A stretch of DNA of 64,000 nt, taken from Neptunicella sp048268085 (GTDB lineage: Bacteria > Pseudomonadota > Gammaproteobacteria > Enterobacterales > Alteromonadaceae). The stretch lies in contig NZ_JBLWWF010000005.1 in NCBI RefSeq assembly GCF_048268085.1, forward strand, positions 62,001-126,000, written 5' to 3'. The notes under the pieces were generated by a model, which did not search any database, was not told the DNA's origin, and saw nothing but the letters and a program-made list of their open reading frames with translations. A program made the translations under genes and the position numbers. Below, piece after piece: positions 45,014 through 54,475 of this stretch (position 1 is the first letter of the stretch; the number at the start of each line of letters is the position of its first letter).

Positions 45014-48000
45014 TTATTTCGTATCAAGCCAGTCAACCTTGTCCATTTTTCGCATGACGACAAATTCGTCACGATTGCAACCGACAGTGCCGTAATAGTT
45101 GAATCCATATGCTTGTTGGGCGTAACCACCTATCATGTGGGTAGGTTTCATTACTGCTCGGGTAACCGAATTATGAATACCTCCACGTGTACCGGTTTGC
45201 TCACTACCCGGAATATTGACGACACGCTCCTGTGCGTGATACATCATGCTCATTCCTTCAGGAACACGCTGTGAAACAACAGCTCGGGCGACAATAGCAC
45301 CATTAACGTTGAACACCTCGATCCAGTCGTTATCGACAATACCCGCATTGGCGGCATCACTTTCACTGATCCAAACAATGGGGCCACCGCGTGAAAGCGT
45401 TAACATCAATAAGTTGTCAGAATAAGTACTATGTATTCCCCACTTCTGGTGAGGTGTAATCCAGTTAAGTACAATCTCTTTGTTGCCATTAGGTTTTTTA
45501 TTAAGGACCGGAGCCACTGTTTTAAGGTTAATGGGTGGTTTGTAACTACATTGCTGCTCACCAAAATCACGCATCCATTCGTGATCCTGGTAGAACTGTT
45601 GTCGTCCTGTAATCGTGCGCCAGGGGATTAATTCATGAACGTTGGTATAACCGGCATTATACGAGACATGTTCATCTTCCAGACCTGACCAGGTCGGAGA
45701 AGAAATAATCTTGCGCGGTTGTGCAACAATATCGTTAAAACGAATTTTTTCGTCTTCTTTGGGGATAGCTAAATGAGTATGATCACGGCCAGTAAACTTG
45801 CCTAGTGCATCCCAGGCTTTTACTGCCACCTGGCCATTGGTTTCAGGTGCAAGAGACAGAATCACTTCGCACGCATCAATGGCACTGTCGATTTTGGCCA
45901 TGCCTTTGTTGATACCTTCATCAGTGTGTGTGCGATTCAATTTGCGTAAGAAATCAACTTCGGCTTTAGTATCCCAGCTAATACCCTTTCCTCCGTTACC
46001 TATTTTTTCCAGCAACGGCCCAACAGAAGTAAAGCGGGCATAAGTATTCGGGTAGTCACGTTCAACAACATTAATATGTGGCATTGTCATACCGGGAATA
46101 GCTTCACACTCTCCTTTCCACCAGGCTTTAACCCCATATGGTTGCGCCAACTCGGCAGGAGTGTCGTGGTGCATCGGTGTAGTCACGACGTCTGTTTCTA
46201 TGCCTAAGTGTCCTTCGCTAACTTTAGAAAATGCTTTGGCAATACCTTTAAATATTTCCCAGTCACTGCGCGCCTCCCAAACCGGATCAATTGCCGCAGT
46301 TAATGGGTGAATGAATGGATGCATATCTGAGGTATTCATATCGTCTTTTTCGTACCAAGTCGCGGTAGGTAAAACGATATCGGAGTATAAGCAGGTAGTA
46401 GACATTCTAAAGTCCAACGTAACCCATAAATCCACTTTGCCCTCCGCGGCTTGATCAGTCCATTCAATATCTTCAGGTTTGGCACCATTGGATTCACCAA
46501 GATCTTTGCCTAATAAGCCATGTTTGGTGCCCAACAAATGACGTAGCATGTATTCATGCCCCTTACCGGATGAGCCCAGCAGATTAGAGCGCCATACAAA
46601 CATATTGCGTGGGAAGTTTTGTGGATTTTCTGGTTGTTCGCAGGCAAATTTAATTTTGCGATCTTTGAGTTGCTGAAGTACATAGTCCTGTACATCCATA
46701 TTGGCAGCTTTTGCTTCATCAGCTAATTTTAGTGGATTTGTTCCAAGTTGCGGCGCAGAAGGCAACCAGCCCATACGTTCAGCGCGGCTGTTGTAATCCA
46801 AAATACTACCCGTCCATTTTTCCTGATTCGCCAATGGTGAAACAATTTCACTCATGTTTAGTTTTTCATAACGCCACTGACTGGCATGGTTATAAAAAAA
46901 TGATGTCCCGTTCATATGACGAGGAGGGCGCTGCCAGTCAAGTCCGAATGCTAACGGTGTCCAACCAGTTTGAGGGCGCAGTTTTTCCTGGCCAACATAG
47001 TGTGCCCAACCACCACCACTTTGGCCAATACAACCACACATCATCAGCATATTGATAAGGCCACGATAGTTCATATCCATGTGGTACCAGTGATTTAATC
47101 CTGCGCCCACAATGATCATCGAACGACCACGAGTTTTATCTGCATTTCGGCCAAATTCTTTGGCAATACGAATAACATCTGCAGGTTTAACGCCGGTAAT
47201 CGCCTCTTGCCAACCCGGAGTGTAAGGCACATTATCTTGGTAAGTTTGTGCACGATTCTCATCGTTAATGCCGTTATCAACACCGTAATGTGCCAATGTT
47301 AAATCAAATACTGTTGCCACCAGCGCGGTACTACCATCCGCTAAAGTCACTCGTTTAGCAGGGATTTTTCGGCGTTGTATGTCACTGTGTTCAGTGTGTT
47401 GGAAGTATTTATATTCATGTGGAGCGCCACCAAAGTAAGGTAGCCCAACTTCAACCAACTCATCGTGTTGGTCTTTTAGAGACAGGCAAAGGTCGATGTC
47501 ACCTTGTTTGTCTTTTTGTTCCAAATTCCATTTTCCGCTTTGTCCCCAACGGTAGCCTATTGAGCCATTAGGGCTGGTTAGACGACCATCCTGATTTATT
47601 GCCACTGTTTTCCAGTCTGGGTTATTGTCTTCACCTAAATTGTCGACTAAATCGGCAGCACGCAGGAAACGTCCTTGAGTCAGGTACTGATCACCTTGTT
47701 CCAACATGACCAACATAGGCATATCGGTGTAACGTTGAACATAATCTTTAAAATATTCACTTGGACTATCAACGTGGAATTCTTTAAGAATGACATGACC
47801 AAAGGCCATTGCCAGTGCGGCATCAGTTCCTTGCTTGGGTGCAAGCCATGTATCACCAAATTTTGACGCTTCAGAATAATCTGGCGTGATCACACAGGTT
47901 TTGGTGCCCTTGTAACGCACTTCGGTCAGGAAGTGAGCATCAGGTGTACGCGTCTGTGGAACGTTGGAACCCCACGCGATGATATAATTAGAGTTATACC

Positions 48001-48730
48001 AGTCAGCAGACTCGGGGACATCTGTTTGCTCCCCCCATATCTGTGGTGATGATGGAGGCAAATCGCAATACCAGTCATAAAAGCTTAAGCAGTTGCCGCC
48101 AATCAGGGATAGATATCTTGCGCCTGCGGCATAAGAAACCATTGACATGGCAGGAATCGGAGAAAAGCCAGAGACGCGATCCGGTCCATATTCTTTGGTC
48201 GTATATACATTGGAAGCGGCAATAATTTCATTGACTTCATCCCAACTGGCGCGGACAAATCCACCTAAACCACGTCGCTCTTTATAACTTTTTGCTTTGA
48301 AAGGATCACTGACGATTGAGGCCCAGGCTTTAACTGGATCAGAATGTATTAAACGGGCTTCCCGCCACAGTTTCATTAATTGTTGACGAACCTTGGGATA
48401 TTTAAGCCGGTTCGCACTGTATATATACCAAGAGTAGCTCGCACCACGTGGGCAGCCGCGAGGTTCATGATTTGGTAAGTCTGGACGAGTGCGAGGGTAA
48501 TCGGTTTGTTGGGTTTCCCAAGTCACCAGACCGTCTTTAACATAAATCTTCCAGCTACAAGAACCGGTGCAATTAACACCATGAGTTGAGCGAACAATTT
48601 TGTCATGTTGCCAGCGTTGGCGATAACCCTGTTCCCAAGTTCTATCTTCATTGGTGGTAACGCCGTGACCATTGGAAAATGGCTGCTTGCGCGTCTTAAA
48701 AAAGCGCAATTTGTCTAACAGATGGCTCAT
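45014..48730 (-). CDS. narG: Respiratory nitrate reductase alpha subunit NarG
   Basis: This 1238-residue molybdoenzyme reduces nitrate to nitrite in the cytoplasm. The N-terminal HGVNCTGSCSWKIYV provides the unusual His/Cys 4Fe-4S ligands (FS0), and NGSIGYRWGQSGKWNL-type and SGGGWAHYVGQEKLRPQ segments bind the bis-MGD cofactor. No Tat signal motif is needed or seen apart from the RKQPF-like remnant. It heads the narGHJI-ppiC operon, and the upstream region holds NarL- and Fnr-like sites. Confidence 0.97.
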   Translation of the reverse strand: MSHLLDKLRFFKTRKQPFSNGHGVTTNEDRTWEQGYRQRWQHDKIVRSTHGVNCTGSCSWKIYVKDGLVTWETQQTDYPRTRPDLPNHEPRGCPRGASYSWYIYSANRLKYPKVRQQLMKLWREARLIHSDPVKAWASIVSDPFKAKSYKERRGLGGFVRASWDEVNEIIAASNVYTTKEYGPDRVSGFSPIPAMSMVSYAAGARYLSLIGGNCLSFYDWYCDLPPSSPQIWGEQTDVPESADWYNSNYIIAWGSNVPQTRTPDAHFLTEVRYKGTKTCVITPDYSEASKFGDTWLAPKQGTDAALAMAFGHVILKEFHVDSPSEYFKDYVQRYTDMPMLVMLEQGDQYLTQGRFLRAADLVDNLGEDNNPDWKTVAINQDGRLTSPNGSIGYRWGQSGKWNLEQKDKQGDIDLCLSLKDQHDELVEVGLPYFGGAPHEYKYFQHTEHSDIQRRKIPAKRVTLADGSTALVATVFDLTLAHYGVDNGINDENRAQTYQDNVPYTPGWQEAITGVKPADVIRIAKEFGRNADKTRGRSMIIVGAGLNHWYHMDMNYRGLINMLMMCGCIGQSGGGWAHYVGQEKLRPQTGWTPLAFGLDWQRPPRHMNGTSFFYNHASQWRYEKLNMSEIVSPLANQEKWTGSILDYNSRAERMGWLPSAPQLGTNPLKLADEAKAANMDVQDYVLQQLKDRKIKFACEQPENPQNFPRNMFVWRSNLLGSSGKGHEYMLRHLLGTKHGLLGKDLGESNGAKPEDIEWTDQAAEGKVDLWVTLDFRMSTTCLYSDIVLPTATWYEKDDMNTSDMHPFIHPLTAAIDPVWEARSDWEIFKGIAKAFSKVSEGHLGIETDVVTTPMHHDTPAELAQPYGVKAWWKGECEAIPGMTMPHINVVERDYPNTYARFTSVGPLLEKIGNGGKGISWDTKAEVDFLRKLNRTHTDEGINKGMAKIDSAIDACEVILSLAPETNGQVAVKAWDALGKFTGRDHTHLAIPKEDEKIRFNDIVAQPRKIISSPTWSGLEDEHVSYNAGYTNVHELIPWRTITGRQQFYQDHEWMRDFGEQQCSYKPPINLKTVAPVLNKKPNGNKEIVLNWITPHQKWGIHSTYSDNLLMLTLSRGGPIVWISESDAANAGIVDNDWIEVFNVNGAIVARAVVSQRVPEGMSMMYHAQERVVNIPGSEQTGTRGGIHNSVTRAVMKPTHMIGGYAQQAYGFNYYGTVGCNRDEFVVMRKMDKVDWLDTK

Positions 48731-48865
48731 GATTGGCTCCTGGTCTTGATTCTTAATGCACTAAATACTTTGTGGATCGTTTGTCACTATAGAAATAACA
48801 ACTGAATGATGCTTGATTTGATTTAGTACAGCTATAGTTTGAATTTTGACCTTTTAGGTGCCAAA

Positions 48866-48916
48866 TACCACTAAAGTGGTATATTTAAAATGTTTTAACT
48901 ATTTGAAATATATGAA
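48866..48916 (-). promoter_or_regulatory. NarL palindrome and Fnr-like box upstream of narG
   Basis: TACCACTAAAGTGGTA (48866-48881) is a perfect 7-2-7 inverted repeat in the arrangement used by NarL/NarP; each heptamer has one mismatch to TACYYMT. TTGAAATATATGAA (48903-48916) is an 8-of-10 match to the Fnr box. Both lie in the narG-narX divergent gap (48731-49076), which contains no other gene. They probably serve nitrate and anoxia control of narG. Confidence 0.55.
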
Positions 48917-49076
48917 CTTAAATTAAAAACTGGTGTTATTTTTTATATCACTTCTCCGCGAGAGATAAAAAGGGGTAGCTCAAATGTTCTATGATGACAG
49001 AACCCATCAATAACCGATTTATCAACGCTGACCTTTTATTCTGTTTAGAGTATGCTTCGCGAGTAAAGGAGAGATT

Positions 49077-50864
49077 ATGCGACCATTTTCTATTGTCACT
49101 CGTATCAATATTGCGTTGGCCTGCATCGTCACACTCGCCATTGGCACCATGTTGATGTCCTATTGGCTGTCCGACAAAGCCGACAATCATGCACAAGCAA
49201 TTAACAGTGCTGGTTCTCTACGTATGCAGACATATCGACTGGGCTGGTTAAGTTTACAACAAGACAAAGAAAAGCTGACTCGAGCAGTAGAGCAAATTAA
49301 CGAGAATTGGCAGCATCCTGTTTTTTCTAGGGTCAAAAACGACAATATTAAAATCAAGCAGTTATTTGACGCAGCAGAATCGACTTGGCGAGTCACTCAA
49401 CCACTGTTGAAAACGGCAAATTATCATTTGATGGATAATAAACTCCGTCAGCAAGTATCCGCTATAGATCAATTGGTTTTGGCTATCCAGAATGATGCCG
49501 AAGACAGAGTGCGAACTTTGCGACTGGTGCAAATAATCGCATTATTTCTAACCGTAATATTATCTTTAGTCATTATGCACTGGCTTAAAGTGAAAGTTGA
49601 ATTACCCTTAGGAGAATTAACTCGGACCGCCCGACGTATAGGGCAAGGGGATTTTACCTGTCGGGCCAAAGTTCAGCAGCAGGATGAACTTGGCACACTC
49701 GCCGAAACCATTAACAAAATGAGCAATGCTGTAGGATACATGTATGGTGATCTGGAAAAACGGGTTGATGAACAAACCAAAAGCTTGCAGCAACGAAACA
49801 CTACACTAGCCTTTTTATATGACACTGCCAGACAAATCAGTGAACATGGGCCTGAATATCACGACTTTAGTTATATCATTGATGAGTTAAAAACTATCAT
49901 TCAATTGGATGATATAGAATTATGTTTATTTACCGAACGAGGTGAGCGACCTTATCTGCAACTACAACCAACATTGCTGAATATCGATCCTTGCCAAAAG
50001 ACAGACTGCTCTAGCTGTCTTACTCGTGAAGGTGTCTCACAGCAAAATGATTCTCTTGTGTATAATTATCCGCTGAGTCGGGATAAAAACAACTACGGTG
50101 TGTTGATTGCCCGCACACCAGCAAACAACAACTTAAATCAGTGGCAACAGCAGTTGTTGAACACGGTAGCGGATCAACTGGCCATTGCGCTTAGCTTGAA
50201 AACAGAAGAAGAACAAGTAAGACGTATCGCTTTAATGCAGGAGCGTACGGTCATAGCTCGTGAGTTACACGACTCATTAGCACAAGCGCTATCTTACTTG
50301 AAGATCCAGGTTACGCGCCTAAACAAAGCCATTAATAAAGACGATAAAGACACCATTGATGATGTTTCGACAGAACTGAAACAAGGACTGGATTCTGCTT
50401 ATCGGCAATTGCGTGAACTCTTAACGACCTTCCGCTTGAAAGTCGATGGTTCTGGATTACTTAATGCTTTACAGTTAACTGTTAAACAATTGACAGAGCA
50501 ATCCAATTTAACCATCACATTAGATTATCAATTGGAAAATATTCCGTTAACCCCAAATGAAGAGATACATTTACTACAGATTATTCGTGAAGCTGGCCAG
50601 AATGCCGTACATCATAGCGAAGGCTCTGAACTAAAAATTAGTTTACAACAACAACCTGACAAGACGGTGTTTTTATCAATAGAAGATAATGGAATCGGCA
50701 TTCCTGTATCCTCAGAAAAGCTCAATCACTATGGTTTGGCGATAATGAAGGAACGTAGCAAACACCTTACTGGAGATATAAAGATAGAACGACGGCCACA
50801 GGGGGGGACTGGCGTTTATTTTAGATTTAGACCTGAATATCTACAGCCAAAACAAATCGCCTAA
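49077..50864 (+). CDS. narX: Nitrate/nitrite sensor histidine kinase NarX
   Basis: This 595-residue kinase has two membrane segments (about 10-35 and 155-175) around a periplasmic helical sensor containing the P-box (NSAGSLRMQTYRLGWLS), a HAMP domain, a GAF-like region with Cys residues (DPCQKTDCSSCL), a HisKA_3 phosphorylation site in RELHDSLAQALSYLK (the His) and an HATPase domain (EDNGIGIP, GLAIMKERS). It senses nitrate and phosphorylates NarL, whose gene lies downstream past the convergent narK. It is divergent from narG. Confidence 0.94.
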   Translation: MRPFSIVTRINIALACIVTLAIGTMLMSYWLSDKADNHAQAINSAGSLRMQTYRLGWLSLQQDKEKLTRAVEQINENWQHPVFSRVKNDNIKIKQLFDAAESTWRVTQPLLKTANYHLMDNKLRQQVSAIDQLVLAIQNDAEDRVRTLRLVQIIALFLTVILSLVIMHWLKVKVELPLGELTRTARRIGQGDFTCRAKVQQQDELGTLAETINKMSNAVGYMYGDLEKRVDEQTKSLQQRNTTLAFLYDTARQISEHGPEYHDFSYIIDELKTIIQLDDIELCLFTERGERPYLQLQPTLLNIDPCQKTDCSSCLTREGVSQQNDSLVYNYPLSRDKNNYGVLIARTPANNNLNQWQQQLLNTVADQLAIALSLKTEEEQVRRIALMQERTVIARELHDSLAQALSYLKIQVTRLNKAINKDDKDTIDDVSTELKQGLDSAYRQLRELLTTFRLKVDGSGLLNALQLTVKQLTEQSNLTITLDYQLENIPLTPNEEIHLLQIIREAGQNAVHHSEGSELKISLQQQPDKTVFLSIEDNGIGIPVSSEKLNHYGLAIMKERSKHLTGDIKIERRPQGGTGVYFRFRPEYLQPKQIA

Positions 50865-50889
50865 ATAGGTTACGATTTCTTTAATACCG

Positions 50890-52503
50890 TTAAGGGTTAT
50901 AAAATTCGGCTGTTTTACGTAAATAGAGAAAACCGTTAACTAAGGTACACAGGATGTAAAAAATGGCAAAAACCAGCATTGCTCTTTCCGGTGTTCCTGC
51001 GTCAATTTGTTCACCGAGAAGCATAGGGATATAGAACGCACCGTAAGCTGCAATTGCAGACATCCAAATTAATGCAACTCTTGATCGACCCGGCGGATAT
51101 ATAATAAACAGCATGTTATAAACGGCTCCATTACCAATACCACTTGCCGCAAATAGCCCCAAGAACAACAGAAAAAATGGAATAAAATACTCTTCAGGTG
51201 TAATCGATTGATATGCGTTTTGCATATAGTAAGCAATCCCTAATACACATATCAGCATCAACATTCCACTGAGCAATGTGACCAACGCTCCCCCTATTTT
51301 TTCTGCCAACCAACTGCCGAGAGGACGAATTAATATGCCAATAAAAGGCCCGATCCACGTGTAAGTTAATACACTGGGGGCATTAGGGTTTGGTAACGAG
51401 TGTATGATAGCGCCATCACTAACGACATGAGTGTAGCCAAAGATGACTTCAACCGTAAGTGGGAACGATGCTGAATAGCCAATAAATGAGCCAAAAACCA
51501 TGATATGCAACAAGCTCAATCCCCAAGTATGCTTGTTATACAACAGTCTGGGATGATGGTCTAAATCTGTACCAGTGTGACCAAGTCGTATTTTTAGTAA
51601 AATGATGGTACCGATGATGGCCAGCAAGATAACGATTTCTTTCGGAAGCTGAACACCTCCACCATTCATGTCTGCCGGAAAAACAAGCCAAAGGCCCAGA
51701 AATGAGATAATAAATCCTATCGCTAATACCGATATAATCATTGTTGTTGCCAACCTGAATTGTGGCAACGTAGGCGTTATTTCAGGTGTATGGATATTAT
51801 TCGAACCAAACCATAATAAAATGATTAATGGAATCAACAGCAGTAACCATAAAAATCCGGTATTTTGTAACCATAGTGGTTGTCCCGTTTGAATACTGCC
51901 TAAAATGTTACCTCCGGGCTGAACCAGGAAATTGGGATCTCCACTGAATATTGAGAAAATTCCATAAGACATCAATATCGGCATCAATACTTGCACAACT
52001 ACTATGCCAAAAATGCCTAATCCAGCATGCAAACTTAATACGAAAGGTTGTTCTTTCTTGGGATAAAAGAAACTGATGTTTGATATTGAAGAGGCGAAAT
52101 TACCTCCTCCGATACCAGACAGGAGTGACATCAACTGAAATATCCATAATGGTGTGTCAACTCGTTGTAACGCGAAAGCCGTTCCTATCGATGGCAACAA
52201 CAACATACTTGTAGTCAAAAATAGCGTGTAACGTCCTCCACACAATTGAACCAGAAACCCTGATGGAATACGTAAGGTAGCGCCACTAAACCCAGCAATC
52301 GCAATTAGACTAAATAATTCATCATACTCGAATGGAAAACCTACATTCAGCATTTGTACGCTAATTACACTCCATTGCATCCAAATTCCAAAAGCGCATA
52401 GCAGACCTAGAACAGAGATCCATAGATTTCTATTCGCGATCTTCTGTCCTTGCTCATGCCAGAAATCGTTATTATCTGGTAACCAATTTCTCAGATCAGA
52501 CAT
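50890..52503 (-). CDS. narK: NarK-family nitrate/nitrite transporter
   Basis: This 537-residue major facilitator has 12 or more membrane segments and nitrate-porter motifs such as GFSGATLRIPSGFLVQLCGG and SGIGGGNFASSISNISFF. It is longer than E. coli NarK (about 460), mainly from a loop between helices 5 and 6 (YGIFSIFSGDPNFLVQPGG). By type it is likely the nitrate/nitrite exchanger; a different NarK1-like symporter starts at 63240. NarL-type heptamers lie directly upstream. It is convergent with narX. Confidence 0.92.
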   Translation of the reverse strand: MSDLRNWLPDNNDFWHEQGQKIANRNLWISVLGLLCAFGIWMQWSVISVQMLNVGFPFEYDELFSLIAIAGFSGATLRIPSGFLVQLCGGRYTLFLTTSMLLLPSIGTAFALQRVDTPLWIFQLMSLLSGIGGGNFASSISNISFFYPKKEQPFVLSLHAGLGIFGIVVVQVLMPILMSYGIFSIFSGDPNFLVQPGGNILGSIQTGQPLWLQNTGFLWLLLLIPLIILLWFGSNNIHTPEITPTLPQFRLATTMIISVLAIGFIISFLGLWLVFPADMNGGGVQLPKEIVILLAIIGTIILLKIRLGHTGTDLDHHPRLLYNKHTWGLSLLHIMVFGSFIGYSASFPLTVEVIFGYTHVVSDGAIIHSLPNPNAPSVLTYTWIGPFIGILIRPLGSWLAEKIGGALVTLLSGMLMLICVLGIAYYMQNAYQSITPEEYFIPFFLLFLGLFAASGIGNGAVYNMLFIIYPPGRSRVALIWMSAIAAYGAFYIPMLLGEQIDAGTPERAMLVFAIFYILCTLVNGFLYLRKTAEFYNP

Positions 52504-52594
52504 AACTTATGGCGCTCCTCAATCCAGCAACCTAATTCTTGCACTATGAATGGTTATTCATTTGGTCACAATGTATCTTCGGAGTTAATGTATT

Positions 52595-52637
52595 TAAGGT
52601 AGTTTGGGGTACCCAGAAAGAGGTATGTACAAAGGTA
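52595..52637 (-). promoter_or_regulatory. NarL heptamer array upstream of narK
   Basis: On the minus strand four heptamer-like sequences follow each other: TACCTTT (52637-52631), TACCTCT (52625-52619, perfect TACYYMT), TACCCCA (52611-52605) and TACCTTA (52601-52595). They lie 90-135 bp ahead of the narK ATG. A cluster of same-strand heptamers is typical of nitrate-activated narK promoters. Confidence 0.65.
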
Positions 52638-52734
52638 TTTTTAAATTATTTATATAAAAAACAAAAAGTTATATTTTTCATACTTCGCTTCAGTCTTACT
52701 GTCGATTAAAAATAATATGTCAGATAACAATAAT

Positions 52735-52748
52735 ATGATTTATATCAA
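52735..52748. promoter_or_regulatory. Fnr-type box upstream of narL
   Basis: ATGATTTATATCAA matches TTGAT-N4-ATCAA at 9 of 10 conserved positions. Its centre lies about 73 bp before the narL ATG, so a class II start near 52783 would be reasonable. The site sits in the narK-narL gap (52504-52814) that holds no other gene; it could also act on narK. Confidence 0.65.
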
Positions 52749-52814
52749 CGTTTATCTTGCATTAATGTAAGCTAATGGCGTTATTAACTTTATAAAGGTT
52801 TATGGAGTATTCCT

Positions 52815-53462
52815 GTGTCAGAACAGAAATTCAGCATAATGTTGGTAGATGATCATCCTTTATTACGTAAGGGATTGAATCAACTTATTTTAATGGAAGA
52901 TGATCTGGAAGTCGTGGCTGAAGCCAGTAATGGGGCCGAAGCCATTGAACTTGCCTCTGAGCTTGAACCGGATTTAATTATTCTTGATTTAAATATGCAG
53001 GGTATGGACGGGCTACAAACCTTAAAAGCAATGCGTGATAAAGAGATTACATCTCGCATTGTGATGTTAACAGTATCAGATGCGGATGAAGATGTTGTTG
53101 AAGCAATTAGTCAAGGGGCCGACGGATACTTGCTTAAAGATAGTGATCCAGAATTATTGCTGGACAATATTAAACGTGCTCTTAGTGGAAAAATGGTATT
53201 GAGTGAAGCCGTCACCGAAGTATTGGCAACGGCGCTAAGGAGACCGACCGTAAAGCCGGTTGCAGAATTAAACAGTTTAACTAATCGTGAATATGAAATC
53301 TTAAGTTTGATTGCGAAGGGAATGAGTAACAAAGTTATTGCACGCGAGTTGGATATTTCCGATGGGACTGTCAAAGTACATGTTAAACATTTGCTTAAGA
53401 AATTAGGATTAAGATCCAGAGTCGAAGCCGCAGTATGGATGGTTGAACAACAGAGTAACTAG
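52815..53462 (+). CDS. narL: Nitrate/nitrite response regulator NarL
   Basis: This 215-residue regulator has a receiver domain (MLVDDHPLLRKGL, LIILDLNMQGMDG with the phospho-Asp, VMLTVSDADEDV) and a LuxR-type DNA-binding domain (LTNREYEILSLIAKGMSNKV, SDGTVKVHVKHLLKKL). With NarX it binds TACYYMT heptamers to activate nar genes. The product starts at the GTG at 52815 (GTGTCAGAACAG). Confidence 0.95.
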   Translation: MSEQKFSIMLVDDHPLLRKGLNQLILMEDDLEVVAEASNGAEAIELASELEPDLIILDLNMQGMDGLQTLKAMRDKEITSRIVMLTVSDADEDVVEAISQGADGYLLKDSDPELLLDNIKRALSGKMVLSEAVTEVLATALRRPTVKPVAELNSLTNREYEILSLIAKGMSNKVIARELDISDGTVKVHVKHLLKKLGLRSRVEAAVWMVEQQSN

Positions 53463-53540
53463 ATGCTACACATCTTTAACTATACCAACATCTGAGCATA
53501 AACAATGTCTGAAACTGATGTTGAAAAATCACTTTCTTAA

Positions 53541-54293
53541 TCAAAGTTGGCAAACGGAACAGTCGGCGCGTTTTGGAATATTGAAACGCTGCCAGTCCCC
53601 GGTCATAGCATCGTACAGTTGTAGTTGGCCTATCAGCGGCTGAGCAAAGCCGGTCAGTAATTTGATCGTTTCCAATGCCTGCATACTGCCAATAGTCCCC
53701 ACCACAGGTGACATAATGCCGCTTTCCACACAAGACAACTGTTGCTCTCCAAACAAACTACTTAAACATTGATAGCAAGGGCCTTTGCTAGCGGGATAAA
53801 AGGTTGTAATTTGTCCTTCCATTCTTATAGCCGCTCCCGACACCAGTGGTTTGCTATACTCCACAGCAAGCTGATTGAGCAAATTACGCGTTGGCAGATT
53901 GTCGGTGCAATCCACCAGTACATCGATATCTTCAATCAGACTCTCAAATAGCGTTCGATCCAGTCGTTGTTTAATGGCCCCTACTTCACATTCTGCGTTA
54001 ATTCGCGTCAACGCATCTTTTGCCGACTGGACTTTAGCGTTGCCCAATGAGACATCACCATGTAACACCTGACGTTGCAGGTTGGTCAATTCCACATTGT
54101 CATCATCTACCAACAACAGACTTCCCAACCCAGCGGCCACCAAATATTGGGCACAGGCGCAACCCAGCCCACCTACACCAATTTGCAGTACCTTGCCGTT
54201 AAGCAGTTTTTCCTGTGCATCGATATCGAATCCTGGGATCAGGATTTGACGACAGTAACGCATGGCTTGTTGCTGGGAAAGTTTTCTGGGCAT
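53541..54293 (-). CDS. moeB: Molybdopterin-synthase adenylyltransferase MoeB
   Basis: This 250-residue ThiF-family enzyme adenylates the C-terminal Gly of MoaD. It has the nucleotide loop GVGGLGCACAQYL, a DDDNVELTNLQRQ segment, the Arg of ALTRINA, and a zinc site (CYQC near 175 and CSVC at the end). It has no rhodanese domain, so sulfur must be supplied by another protein. It lies convergent to narL, beside the molybdenum-cofactor genes. Confidence 0.93.
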   Translation of the reverse strand: MPRKLSQQQAMRYCRQILIPGFDIDAQEKLLNGKVLQIGVGGLGCACAQYLVAAGLGSLLLVDDDNVELTNLQRQVLHGDVSLGNAKVQSAKDALTRINAECEVGAIKQRLDRTLFESLIEDIDVLVDCTDNLPTRNLLNQLAVEYSKPLVSGAAIRMEGQITTFYPASKGPCYQCLSSLFGEQQLSCVESGIMSPVVGTIGSMQALETIKLLTGFAQPLIGQLQLYDAMTGDWQRFNIPKRADCSVCQL

Positions 54294-54475
54294 ATCAATT
54301 CATTGTTTTTGGTAGTAAACAGGTTGTATCACCGCGACAGCCGTCATGCAATTCCCTAAAAGGAGTAGGCCGTCCACCCATGAAGTGACAGCATCATGTC
54401 ATTAGTAGTAACCCCCTGTCTTTATTCAAAAATAAGTTTTACTTTGTTGCTATTAGTAAGAACGAGGAACCTGTT

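Noticed and set aside
48813..48826. TTGATTTGATTTAG as an Fnr box upstream of narG
   Set aside because: Only the left half matches; the box at 48903-48916 is better.
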